From Lunatimonas salinarum (GTDB taxonomy: Bacteria > Bacteroidota > Bacteroidia > Cytophagales > Cyclobacteriaceae): a stretch of 64,000 bases of DNA. The position numbers and the translations under genes are program-made. Positions 56,633 through 64,000 of this stretch are shown one piece after another. How positions within the stretch are numbered: position 1 is the first letter of the stretch; each line of letters begins with the position of its first letter. The notes under the pieces are model-generated. The model ran no database searches. It worked only from the letters and a program-made list of their open reading frames with translations, and was not told the origin of the DNA. Location: the NCBI RefSeq assembly GCF_017811155.1, contig NZ_JACVCV010000001.1:62001-126000 (forward strand), in the 5' to 3' direction.

Positions 56633-56933
56633 CTCAATTAGTCTATGGAATCCCTGTTTTTTTGAATAATGAAATCGGAGAAAGAAGTTGGAGTAAGGTT
56701 CATTGAGGTTGTTATCTGCCTATACCATCTTTCTATACATCGTTATAGAAACGAAGAAAGACCAGCTTCATTGGTCTTCCAAATTGATACAAGCATACCT
56801 TTAAATATATATTCATAATTGTCAACATCATATGAAATTACTAGGAATAGTCTATTTAATTAATAATAAAAATCTATAAATACCAAATAATCAGAAAAGC
56901 CTATTCCAGCTGGATCGCACTTTTTGTTTGCTA
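56633..56933. other. AT-rich spacer upstream of the sulfatase cluster
   Basis: About 300 bases without a gene. Two adjacent perfect 7-bp hairpins lie at 56731-56750 (TTCTATA/TATAGAA) and 56758-56778 (AAGACCA/TGGTCTT), roughly 100-150 bases upstream of the FGE gene. No perfect TAnnTTTG on the minus strand is visible. The hairpins may form a leader structure or operators. A 14-codon ATG frame on the plus strand at 56832 is ignored. Confidence 0.4.
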
Positions 56934-58073
56934 CTATTGTAAATCCTCCGTCACCGCTACCGCTATTTTCGAATCGGCCGTGCCATAGTAGAGATACCAG
57001 CGACCCTGATAGGGTACCATGCCCTCGATAAAACACACCCTGTTGATCTGACCATTGATTTCATAGTCTTCCTCAGGGGTGAGAAAATACGCTTCGCTAC
57101 GGTCTATCACCTTATCAGGTGCTGTCAAATCAAACAAGGCCTGCCCTGCCGAATAGGTGCCTGGGGATAGATTTGGATCGCCACCCTCGTCTAGATTCAT
57201 CCCGTTGTACAGAAGTAAAATACCGGCATCACGAATCAATGCATAGGGACCAGGTTCCACCAAACGACTGTCAAAATAGCCTGGACGGGGTTTTAAAACG
57301 GACTTCAGCTCCCCATCTTCTAATAAAGGCTCCCAATTGACCAAATCCAGCGATTTGGCCAGAAAGAGATCCGTATCCCCAAAGTACATCCAGTAATACC
57401 CATTGATTTTTTCGGCAATGATCTCTTCCCCCACCTGTCTAGCCACAATCGCACCGGACTTACTCCAGGTATCGGCAAAATCACCGATAAGTACACGCCC
57501 ATATTTGTCCCACTTATGCAGGTCAGCAGACATGGCCAACATCAATCTCGCCGTCGTTCCATCATAGGAGGTGTACGTCATGAAATATTGACCGTCCGGC
57601 CCCTTTACGATACGAGGATCTTCCACACCCCCGTCCCACTCCAACTGTTTTAAACTATCATTTTCGGGATAAAATACCGGCTCGGGAAATTTCTCAAATC
57701 GTAAACCGTCACCGCTCGTTGCCAGACCGATACGGGAAGTCCCATTGTTTGACCCAATCAAATCCTCTGCACGAAACAGCAAAATTACCTTACCGTCCAT
57801 CACTACCGCTGCCGGATTGAAAACGTCCTTCTCTTCCCACGCTACTTCCTCATCCAAAACCGGACAGACGAAAGTCAGCTTACCCGGTAATAATATGGGG
57901 TTGAGACTGTCAATTTTGACAAACGGTCCAAGTTGCCATTCACCTGGATCAATATGGGATTCTACTTGCTTTGACCCGGAACAACCGATAACGGCTACCG
58001 CAATAAAGAAGACCAAAGGTGGGTAATGGGCCCTAGAGAATCTAAAATAGGCGGAGAGATTGCGGTATATCAT
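56934..58073 (-). CDS. GH130-like glycosidase/phosphorylase lipoprotein
   Basis: A 379-residue five-bladed propeller protein with lipoprotein signal (FFIAVAVIGC). Family blocks are FNPAAVVMDGKVILLFRAED, SRIGLATSGDGLRFEKFPEPVF, GGVEDPRIVKGPDGQYFMTYTSYD and MSADLHKWDKYGRVL, matching the GH130 group that acts on beta-mannosides, by phosphorolysis or hydrolysis. GVEDPR carries the conserved Asp thought to be the acid catalyst. As an extracytoplasmic lipoprotein it is more likely a hydrolase than a phosphorylase. The ATG at 58073 is preferred to the TTG at 58082. Confidence 0.87.
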   Translation of the reverse strand: MIYRNLSAYFRFSRAHYPPLVFFIAVAVIGCSGSKQVESHIDPGEWQLGPFVKIDSLNPILLPGKLTFVCPVLDEEVAWEEKDVFNPAAVVMDGKVILLFRAEDLIGSNNGTSRIGLATSGDGLRFEKFPEPVFYPENDSLKQLEWDGGVEDPRIVKGPDGQYFMTYTSYDGTTARLMLAMSADLHKWDKYGRVLIGDFADTWSKSGAIVARQVGEEIIAEKINGYYWMYFGDTDLFLAKSLDLVNWEPLLEDGELKSVLKPRPGYFDSRLVEPGPYALIRDAGILLLYNGMNLDEGGDPNLSPGTYSAGQALFDLTAPDKVIDRSEAYFLTPEEDYEINGQINRVCFIEGMVPYQGRWYLYYGTADSKIAVAVTEDLQ

Positions 58074-58098
58074 AGGAAACAAGGCTTGTAAGCAAAGG

Positions 58099-59724
58099 CT
58101 AATCTTCCAAAATTACCATTTCCACCCTTCTATTCAAAGTGCGACCTTCCTCACTTTGATTGTCGGCAAGGGGCTTGCTACCTCCATAACCGGCCACACG
58201 GATCCGGTCAAAGGCGATCCCATTTGCAACAAGTTGATCTCTGATACTACTAGCCCTATCCAAAGACAGCTTTTTGTTGAGTTCCACATTGCCAAAGCTA
58301 TCCGTATGCCCCTCCAGGGAAATCTTCAACGTCGGATTTTGCGTAAGAAAGATCGTAATCACTTCTACCGCTTCGGCTGACTCGGAATCCAAAAAACGTA
58401 CTCCGCCACGTTGAAACTGAATATTATCCAGAATCAGCCGATTTCCTGTTTGCGCAGGAATCAAATTTGGCATATCCCATTCACTTCCTGTGTTCTTCAG
58501 TTTTCCGGGCAAGTAGCCCTCTACCAATAGAACGGCCTGGCTAAGGTCCCCTTGGAATTGCGAGGACGGACTATCGATACCAAGATTTGCTATTCGACCA
58601 CCACCCATAACAAGCAATTGGAAATTTGGGTAGACCTGGCCTATTCGCTGCTTCAAAGATACCCCGTCGGGCAAGTTTTTGGGCATGACATCCCTTTGCT
58701 CCTTATTTATGGGCTCTTCTTCATTTGCTACCACCATCGTATCCTTCTCAAAAAGCTGTTGTTGGACGGGCTGTGAACCCACTTCTGTAGCCTGCCCGAT
58801 CGCCAACAAGAGATTGGCCTCCAATTGTTCGTCAATTAAAGCCTGTAGCCCATCGCCGATTTGAAAAATGTCGCCGTATCCCTCACTACTGCTGGTACTG
58901 GTCAGGTAAGACGTACCATTCCCAGAATCGGTAAAATAGGAAAGGGTAACCCCGAAGGTTTGCAGCTGAGCTACCGGCGAGGGATCGGTCCATCTCACAA
59001 ATGAGTCGTCTAGGCGAATGGAAAAATAAATCTTTTGAAGGCTTTTTTCACCGTGCCCGTTAGATGAAAAATACAGCACACGCTGATCGGCACTCAAAAA
59101 CGGTGTAAGCTCCTGATAAGCCGTATTGACCTCTGGACCCAAGTGCAGAAGCCGAGACCATGCTCCTGATTTGGTTTTTCGGGTGATGTACAAGTCTTCG
59201 TTTCCATAGGAATCAAAGGACTCCATGGACAGCACGAGGGTACTTCCGTCCGTACTTAAGCGTCCTGTTACTTGCTGTCCGGTAGGTCTGAAACCCGGAA
59301 TTTCCACCCTTTTGGAGTCTCCCCAGCTACCATCTACCCACCGGTACAGGTAAATGCCTGGGGAATAGCGGTGTATACCGTGATAAACGTAAAGTTCATC
59401 TGATTGTGAAAACCCAAGCACTGCATCCATCCCATCCAAGGATAATTCCTGGTTACGACTGGCCACTTGGTATTCCCCAGAAGCACGCATTTTGCTTACC
59501 CAAATATCCCCTAAGTTTGCAGAACCCGGCGTATTTTCCGGGTGAAATGCCCGGGTAAAATACAAATCACCGGACGGAGAAAGAACAGGGTGAATTTCGT
59601 CGTAGGGTGAGTTGGCGCCGGTTATTGGAGTCATTTTTTGCGCCAGGATATTGGTGAAGACAAAAAAAGCAAAGACTATCGCTAGTTTTGCTTTTTTTAA
59701 ATGCTGTATTCTGGATAAACTCAT
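58099..59724 (-). CDS. OmpA-family protein with PD40/TolB-like propeller
   Basis: A 541-residue envelope protein. After a signal peptide (AFFVFTNILAQ), residues about 30-290 form PD40/WD40-like blades (PYDEIHPVLSPSGDLYFTR, TAYQELTPFLSADQRVLYFSSNG). The C-terminal 110 residues are an OmpA peptidoglycan-binding domain (SLEGHTDSFGNVELNKKLSLDRA, GYGGSKPLADNQSEEGRTLNRRVEM) with the Asp and Arg that bind diaminopimelate. It may link the outer membrane to the cell wall; similar proteins occur in gliding and T9SS loci. Its ATG touches the stop of the DHS-like gene before it. Confidence 0.9.
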   Translation of the reverse strand: MSLSRIQHLKKAKLAIVFAFFVFTNILAQKMTPITGANSPYDEIHPVLSPSGDLYFTRAFHPENTPGSANLGDIWVSKMRASGEYQVASRNQELSLDGMDAVLGFSQSDELYVYHGIHRYSPGIYLYRWVDGSWGDSKRVEIPGFRPTGQQVTGRLSTDGSTLVLSMESFDSYGNEDLYITRKTKSGAWSRLLHLGPEVNTAYQELTPFLSADQRVLYFSSNGHGEKSLQKIYFSIRLDDSFVRWTDPSPVAQLQTFGVTLSYFTDSGNGTSYLTSTSSSEGYGDIFQIGDGLQALIDEQLEANLLLAIGQATEVGSQPVQQQLFEKDTMVVANEEEPINKEQRDVMPKNLPDGVSLKQRIGQVYPNFQLLVMGGGRIANLGIDSPSSQFQGDLSQAVLLVEGYLPGKLKNTGSEWDMPNLIPAQTGNRLILDNIQFQRGGVRFLDSESAEAVEVITIFLTQNPTLKISLEGHTDSFGNVELNKKLSLDRASSIRDQLVANGIAFDRIRVAGYGGSKPLADNQSEEGRTLNRRVEMVILED

Positions 59725-60696
59725 TTACTTTCCTAAAATTATCGCAAAAATCAAAGGGGCCACAATGGTGGCATCTGATTCGATGATATATTTGGGTGTA
59801 TCCAATCCTAGTTTTCCCCAGGTAATCTTTTCATTGGGTACGGCACCTGAGTAGGAACCATAGGAAGTGGTAGAATCCGAAATCTGGCAGAAATATCCCC
59901 AAAGAGGCACATTATCCCGCTGAAGATCCTGATGCAGCATGGGCACCACGCAGATGGGGAAATCTCCCGCTATACCTCCTCCAATCTGAAAGAAGCCAAC
60001 CGTGCTATCCTCTTGCGCATTTTCCGTATACCATTCTGCCAGAAACATCATGTATTCAATACCACTCCGAACGGTATGCACATGATGGATATCCTTGGAG
60101 ATACAGTGGCCCGCATACATGTTTCCCAAGGTGGAATCCTCCCATCCGGGTACAATGATAGGCAGGTTCTTTTTAGCCGCTTCCAGTAGCCAGCTGTTTT
60201 TTGGATCAATCTGGAAAGAAGCATCGAGTTTTCCTGAAAGAAGGATCTTATAAAAAAATTCATGCGGAAAATAGCGTTCTCCGGCCTTATCCGCCTTTTG
60301 CCATTCCTCTAAAATTACATGCTCAATGCGTCGCATGGCCTCCATCTCTGGAATACAAGTATCGGTCACCCGGTTCATGTGGCGTTCGAGAAGCGCTTGC
60401 TCTTGTTCCGGAGACAAATCCCGGTATCCTGGAATTCGTTCGTAATAATCATGCGCTACAAGATTAAACACGTCTTCTTCCAAATTGGCACCCGTACAAG
60501 TGATAATCTGCACCTTGTCCTCGCGGATCATTTCTGCCAAAGAAATGCCAAGCTCTGCGGTAGACATGGCACCGGCTAGGGTGATCATCATTTTTCCGTT
60601 TCCGTCTAGGTGAGCGCGGTATCCTTCTGCCGCGTCAATGAGCGCCGCCGCATTAAAATGTCTGTAATGGTGCTTTAAAAACGTTGTAATCTCCAT
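59725..60696 (-). CDS. Deoxyhypusine synthase-like enzyme
   Basis: A 323-residue NAD-dependent enzyme of the deoxyhypusine synthase family. The blocks MMITLAGAMSTAELGISLAEMIR, CTGANLEEDVFNLVAHDYYERIPGYRDL and IPIIVPGWEDST-like LPIIVPGWEDSTLGN are typical, and the catalytic Lys (about residue 295) is in KITWGKLGLD. Bacteria lack eIF5A, so bacterial members are thought to make homospermidine or another polyamine from spermidine or putrescine. The start is the ATG at 60696 (MEITTFLKHHYRHF); the frame opens 31 codons earlier inside the ompH terminator. Confidence 0.92.
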   Translation of the reverse strand: MEITTFLKHHYRHFNAAALIDAAEGYRAHLDGNGKMMITLAGAMSTAELGISLAEMIREDKVQIITCTGANLEEDVFNLVAHDYYERIPGYRDLSPEQEQALLERHMNRVTDTCIPEMEAMRRIEHVILEEWQKADKAGERYFPHEFFYKILLSGKLDASFQIDPKNSWLLEAAKKNLPIIVPGWEDSTLGNMYAGHCISKDIHHVHTVRSGIEYMMFLAEWYTENAQEDSTVGFFQIGGGIAGDFPICVVPMLHQDLQRDNVPLWGYFCQISDSTTSYGSYSGAVPNEKITWGKLGLDTPKYIIESDATIVAPLIFAIILGK

Positions 60697-60750
60697 GGTC
60701 TCTTTAGTTGTTTCAATTGTTGTCACAAAAATACTCAGGCAGGCACTAAC

Positions 60751-60774
60751 AAAAAAGCCCGGCGTTCCCGGGCT
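60751..60774 (-). terminator. Rho-independent terminator of the OmpH-like gene
   Basis: On the minus strand AGCCCGG (60774-60768) pairs with CCGGGCT (60762-60756), 5-base loop, and six T residues follow (60756-60751). It starts 21 bases after the ompH-like stop. Confidence 0.9.
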
Positions 60775-60794
60775 CTTTCCTAGTAACAAGGCAA

Positions 60795-61445
60795 TTAATT
60801 AGCTTCCGGCTCCGCAGGCGCTGCCTCGGTGGCAGCTGGGGCAGGAGTGGCAGTAGCTGCGTCAGATTTGCTTTTGAAGTCGTCGTTTATTCCTTTGATT
60901 ACCGATTCGGTCACATCCAATGCTTTATCCGCGTACCAGACACCCCCTCCACGCGTATAAGAAAGGATCATCTCCAAATCATTCTCCTTGGCGTATTTTG
61001 CCAAATACTCCTGTATCATGTCGTACACCTCATTGTAAAGACGTGTTTCGTCTGCAGACAGTTCCTGCATCAAGTTATCCCTAAAAGTAACCAAGTTTCT
61101 TTCTTTGGTTACCAACTCCTCTTCCTTCGCCCTCGCTTGGTTAATGGTCATTGTATTGGCAGATTGCTGAAAGTTGGTTACCTCACGCTCAAACCCTCTC
61201 GCCCTGGATGCCAGTTCCTCCTCAAATTTTTTGCCCTTATCGGAAATCTCCTTGGACTTGTTTATAAAAAAATCAAATTTATTGATCACACTGTCCGTAT
61301 GAACGTAGGCGACGTTCAAATCCGTCATATTTATTTCTCCTGTTGACCCTTCTCCGGAGTCGCCGGAAGGAGCACTTGAATTGCAGCCTCCCATTAAAAG
61401 GCCTGCAAGGGATAGGATCCCTACTGCGTTGATGATTCTTTTCAC
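60795..61445 (-). CDS. OmpH/Skp-like lipoprotein
   Basis: A 216-residue periplasmic chaperone-like protein. The lipoprotein signal is LAGLLMGGC (Cys21). A short linker rich in Gly/Ser leads to a Skp core: LNVAYVHTDSVINKFDFF, a long coiled-coil hairpin (residues ~60-140, EISDKGKKFEEELASRARGFEREV), and the closing beta strand LEMILSYTRGGGVWYADKALDVTE. Skp holds unfolded outer-membrane proteins. Anchoring by a lipid and a low-complexity Ala/Pro tail are common in Bacteroidota homologues. The start codon is a GTG. Confidence 0.9.
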   Translation of the reverse strand: MKRIINAVGILSLAGLLMGGCNSSAPSGDSGEGSTGEINMTDLNVAYVHTDSVINKFDFFINKSKEISDKGKKFEEELASRARGFEREVTNFQQSANTMTINQARAKEEELVTKERNLVTFRDNLMQELSADETRLYNEVYDMIQEYLAKYAKENDLEMILSYTRGGGVWYADKALDVTESVIKGINDDFKSKSDAATATPAPAATEAAPAEPEAN

Positions 61446-61601
61446 TTGTTTTTACTTTTTTACGATTCGGGGCAAATATAAACAATCTTGGCTATCTACA
61501 AATTTAAAATTCGGGATAAACTGTTAAAATGCTTCCAAGCTTGTCTTGAAACCGACCTTTAAACCAAAAAAAAAGGATTCATTCTATTACCGTTAGTATC
61601 A

Positions 61602-62504
61602 CTAGAAAAAAATTTCCTGCGCCAAGCGAAAGGTGTTTGCATGCGCTTCTACGATATCCCGAATACGTTCTGAATAACCTCCACCCATGCAGCACATAAT
61701 GGGGATATGGTTTGTTTTTGCCAGTTGCAGTACCATCCGGTCTCTTTCCATACAGCCCTGCAATGAAAGGCCCAATCGGCCCAATTTATCCGTCTTCAGC
61801 ACGTCTACACCACTCTGATAGATCATAAATTCAGGCTGAAAACTATCTATTAACGGCAACATATACTTCCTTAGCCTTTTGAGGTATTGGGCATCTTCTA
61901 TACCATCCGGCAAACCAACATCCAAGTCTGAGACTTCTTTGTGCATCGGGTAATTGGATTCGCCATGCATGCTAAATGTAAACACCTCCTTCACATCCGT
62001 GAAGATTTCGGCGGTACCGTTTCCCTGATGCACATCTAAATCTACGATCAAAACCCTCGAAACCGACTTTGATTGCAGCAGGTAGTTGGCTGTAATGGCT
62101 ATATCGTTTAACAAGCAAAAGCCCTCTCCCCTGTCCGAAAATGCGTGATGGGTGCCCCCGGCGACGTTCATTGCGATCCCATGTTCCAATGCATAGACTG
62201 CAGCTTGCACAGAACCATCCATGATATGAATTTCGCGATCCACGAGGGCTTTGCTCATTGGAAATCCGGTCCTACGTATCTCTGCCTTGGAAAGCTCAAG
62301 GGCAAAAAGTCGCTCTACGTAGTCACTACGATGGGAAGCCAATACCCACTCCATGCCCAATCTTCCCGGTTGAAAAAAATTCGAGGAAGTGACCGTACCC
62401 TCGTAAACAAGCTGCTCTGGAAGCAACTCATATTTTTCCATCGGGAAGCGGTGTCCTTTCGGTAAGGGATGCGCATAACAATCTGACCAAGCTATTTTCA
62501 ACAT
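61602..62504 (-). CDS. Histone deacetylase superfamily enzyme
   Basis: A 300-residue zinc hydrolase of the HDAC/AcuC/acetylpolyamine amidohydrolase superfamily. HHAFSDRGEGFCLLNDIAI contains the His pair of the charge relay, VLIVDLDVHQGNGTAEIF provides zinc-binding Asp and His, and YQSGVDVLKTDKLGRLGLS gives the third ligand Asp. The closing GGGYS block is present. It likely removes acetyl from a small amine or protein lysine in the cytoplasm. With a DHS-like polyamine enzyme nearby, an acetylpolyamine substrate is worth considering. The ATG at 62504 is used. Confidence 0.9.
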   Translation of the reverse strand: MLKIAWSDCYAHPLPKGHRFPMEKYELLPEQLVYEGTVTSSNFFQPGRLGMEWVLASHRSDYVERLFALELSKAEIRRTGFPMSKALVDREIHIMDGSVQAAVYALEHGIAMNVAGGTHHAFSDRGEGFCLLNDIAITANYLLQSKSVSRVLIVDLDVHQGNGTAEIFTDVKEVFTFSMHGESNYPMHKEVSDLDVGLPDGIEDAQYLKRLRKYMLPLIDSFQPEFMIYQSGVDVLKTDKLGRLGLSLQGCMERDRMVLQLAKTNHIPIMCCMGGGYSERIRDIVEAHANTFRLAQEIFF

Positions 62505-62564
62505 GAGGATACCTTTTGACAAACAAACCTAGGATGCCCGCATTTGTTGGAAAAAAAGGGCAAA

Positions 62565-63134
62565 TCAATCCTCCTCGGCCTCTTCTTCCTCTTCCGACTG
62601 GAATGAATAAAAGGTTTCGTCTAAAGTAATCGTATCGTTATTAAAATCTCGGACAAAATCAGCAATAACCGTCTCATCGATAGCCTCTATGTTGAGAGCT
62701 GCATCCAACCCTATCCCAAAATCATGGTGCGTATCCAAGTCGACAAATTCCTGTACTTTGACAGTCTCGTCCTCTTCCATCTCCATGATCATTTCTGTGA
62801 TGAACCAGCCAATCTCTTCCTCCTCGTTCTTTAGGGGCTTGAGGTTCCCATTTTCATCCTCTTCGTAATGAATACCTTTGAAGTTGGGGAATTTTTTGGC
62901 GGCCTCGTGCTCGGCTATTTCGTACAATTCGCTTGCGTGATGAAGCCTAAGCGTATAGAGCGCTGCATCGTAAATTACTTCCTTGCCTTCGTATACGCCC
63001 AGGAAATAAAAATTTACAAACTCTTCTGAGTTATCTTCACTTGGTACTATCTTGAACGTCTTACCTGCGGACGTTAGTTCTTCTTTAAGGACTGCAATGG
63101 TTTCTGGGTCAAATCCTTTGTTTACTGCTTGCAT
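62565..63134 (-). CDS. Acidic hypothetical protein
   Basis: A 189-residue very acidic protein (long Glu/Asp runs, final residues EEEEEAEED). No signal peptide or membrane segment. The central part (LYTLRLHHASELYEIAEHEAAKKFPNFKGI split across residues ~65-95) is helical. I recognise no named domain, though similar acidic proteins of this size occur next to hydrolases in Cytophagales. It lies 60 bases before the HDAC-like gene in the same direction and could be co-transcribed. Confidence 0.7.
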   Translation of the reverse strand: MQAVNKGFDPETIAVLKEELTSAGKTFKIVPSEDNSEEFVNFYFLGVYEGKEVIYDAALYTLRLHHASELYEIAEHEAAKKFPNFKGIHYEEDENGNLKPLKNEEEEIGWFITEMIMEMEEDETVKVQEFVDLDTHHDFGIGLDAALNIEAIDETVIADFVRDFNNDTITLDETFYSFQSEEEEEAEED

Positions 63135-63248
63135 GCTGGGGCCTTCGTTTAGCTAAAAGAAAAAGGGACTGAAAGGTTGAAAACACAAATCATCTAGTTT
63201 ATTCAGCCCTATGGGTGTATAATTTAGTAACTTTTATCATTTGATGAA

Positions 63249-63689
63249 ATGGAATCGCCGAAAAAAGACAACGAATTAATAAAAAAAATAATTTCGAGAT
63301 GCGAAGGAATAAATCTGGATTTTAAACAAAGCATTAGTAATCAGCTAAAAATTGCCAAGACCATCGTCGCCTTTGCCAATACCATCGGAGGGACAATCGT
63401 GGTAGGCGTCTCTGATCAACGAAAAATTACCGGCATAGACCCGGAGGAAGAAAAGTTTATGCTCGACGCTGCGATTGCGCATTACTGCACGCCGCCTATC
63501 AACTACCACTTCCAAACCTATGAAATCTCCCAGTGGGGGGATGAAATGCTGGAGGAGGAAAAGTACATTCTGCTGTTGCACATTCCCGAAAGCTTAGCCA
63601 AGCCACATTACGTGGTGGACGCCGAAGGCAAGCGTACCTATTACCTGCGAAAGGAAGACCGAAGTGTGCCGGTAACGCCAGAAGGCTAA
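63249..63689 (+). CDS. Stand-alone AlbA_2 (Schlafen-type) domain protein
   Basis: A 146-residue protein made up almost only of the AlbA_2 domain: LDFKQSISNQLKIAKTIVAFANTIGGTIVVGVSDQRKITGIDPE is diagnostic, including the FANTIGGTIVVGV core. In longer proteins this domain is joined to HTH or ATPase parts and binds nucleic acid or nucleotides; here nothing follows. It could be a nuclease-like or regulatory RNA-binding protein. It is divergent from the acidic hypothetical gene. Confidence 0.87.
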   Translation: MESPKKDNELIKKIISRCEGINLDFKQSISNQLKIAKTIVAFANTIGGTIVVGVSDQRKITGIDPEEEKFMLDAAIAHYCTPPINYHFQTYEISQWGDEMLEEEKYILLLHIPESLAKPHYVVDAEGKRTYYLRKEDRSVPVTPEG

Positions 63690-63714
63690 GGGAAATGAAC
63701 TTGATTTAGTGGGA

Positions 63715-63765
63715 TTAGGCTCCGCTCAGCCTTCGGAATTGGGGCCTTGAGCCTGGTCGAAGGGA
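63715..63765. repeat. Intergenic REP-like palindromic element
   Basis: Between two convergent genes there are interleaved inverted pairs AGGCTC/GAGCCT (63717-63722 and 63749-63754) and CCTTCG/CGAAGG (63730-63735 and 63758-63763). The minus-strand wording CCCTTCGACCAGGCTCAAGG is very like dispersed repeats known from many bacterial genomes. No other full copy was noticed in this window. Confidence 0.5.
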
Positions 63766-63777
63766 CGGTTCTTGCCG

Positions 63778-63999
63778 CTATCTGCCGAAGTGCTGCGAGT
63801 CCATCGCCTTGAATAGCTGACCCAAACTATTCAAGACGTTTTCAACCACTTCCTCATTTTCTACCGGTAATTTGAAAAAGGTTTGACCCGTTTCTTCATT
63901 CCTTTCGGTAAACGTCTGGGCAAGTTTTTTTGTCGTAGCAGGGTCTGCAAATGCCTTTGCCAACTGCGTCATCCAGTCAGGTGCGCCACTTCCCTGCAC
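63778..63999 (-). CDS. C-terminal end of an unidentified protein (runs off the window)
   Basis: At least 73 residues; the frame is open to the right edge and the first listed codon is a GTG that is probably internal. The visible part has a helix (WMTQLAKAFADPATTKKLAQTF), then FFKLPVENEEVVENVLNSLGQLFKAM. That ending recalls the end of small Bacteroidota proteins which pair with AlbA_2 or other DNA-processing genes, but this is not certain. Function unknown. Confidence 0.55.
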   Translation of the reverse strand: MQGSGAPDWMTQLAKAFADPATTKKLAQTFTERNEETGQTFFKLPVENEEVVENVLNSLGQLFKAMDSQHFGR

Positions 64000-64000
64000 T

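Noticed and set aside
56832-56876. 14-codon ATG frame
   Set aside because: Too short and in AT-rich spacer, with no Trp/Thr/Leu-rich leader pattern and no gene directly downstream on that strand.

Overview
This 64 kb window looks like chromosome of a Bacteroidota member, most likely Cytophagales (Cyclobacteriaceae-like). The signs are a SusC/SusD pair with an STN-type TonB receptor and FecR, many sulfatases and SPII lipoproteins, promoters of the Bacteroidota type (TAnnTTTG at -7) and a trp operon controlled by a leader peptide of local type. The placement is inferred from gene content, not from a database search. I see no rRNA, tRNA, CRISPR array, prophage or complete insertion sequence; the only recognised stable RNA is the SRP (4.5S) RNA.

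Layout. 1-6.6 kb: the 3' part of a CE15 glucuronoyl esterase, katG with an OxyR-like box, a lipoprotein sulfatase, and a divergent unidentified lipoprotein. 6.6-14.5 kb: a complete trpEGDCFBA-aroF operon on the minus strand, preceded by an attenuator with a Trp-Trp-Trp leader peptide. 14.5-17 kb: a small lipoprotein, SRP RNA, a transaldolase-type TalC/Fsa protein, a 67-residue protein and an FtsE-like ATPase. 17-19.5 kb: a plastic segment with REP-like hairpins, a decayed XRE regulator, a hicAB pair and a RelB/ParE-type pair. 19.5-25.3 kb: TPR protein, CCA-adding enzyme, two proteins of little known function and a penicillin-acylase family lipoprotein.

25.3-37.3 kb (minus): a sugar-acid locus, fecR-susC-susD-garL-like aldolase-gntP permease-mannonate-dehydratase-like protein-garR-gudD. 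It predicts outer-membrane capture and inner-membrane uptake of a glucarate/uronate-type compound, then dehydration, aldol cleavage to pyruvate and tartronate semialdehyde, and reduction to glycerate. No ECF sigma gene lies beside fecR. 37.5-42.7 kb (plus): molybdenum cofactor operon moaD-moaE-moaA-moeB/rhodanese-moeA-xdhC, without moaC or a molybdoenzyme nearby. 42.7-48.3 kb: assorted genes, including a sugar-isomerase-like/hydrolase pair, a cold-shock protein, a BNR-repeat secreted protein and a stand-alone response regulator with a paired inverted repeat around its promoter.

48.5-58.1 kb (minus): a catabolic cluster that combines a formylglycine-generating enzyme with intact cysteines, two Cys-type sulfatases, a lipoprotein with cytochrome c and propeller regions, a Tat-type enolase-superfamily protein, and (just upstream) a GH130-like glycosidase; this is the most interesting uncharacterised system here. 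58.1-64 kb: OmpA/PD40 protein, bacterial deoxyhypusine-synthase-like enzyme, OmpH/Skp-like lipoprotein, histone-deacetylase-family enzyme, an acidic unknown protein, a stand-alone AlbA_2 domain protein, and the C-terminal end of an unknown gene at the edge.
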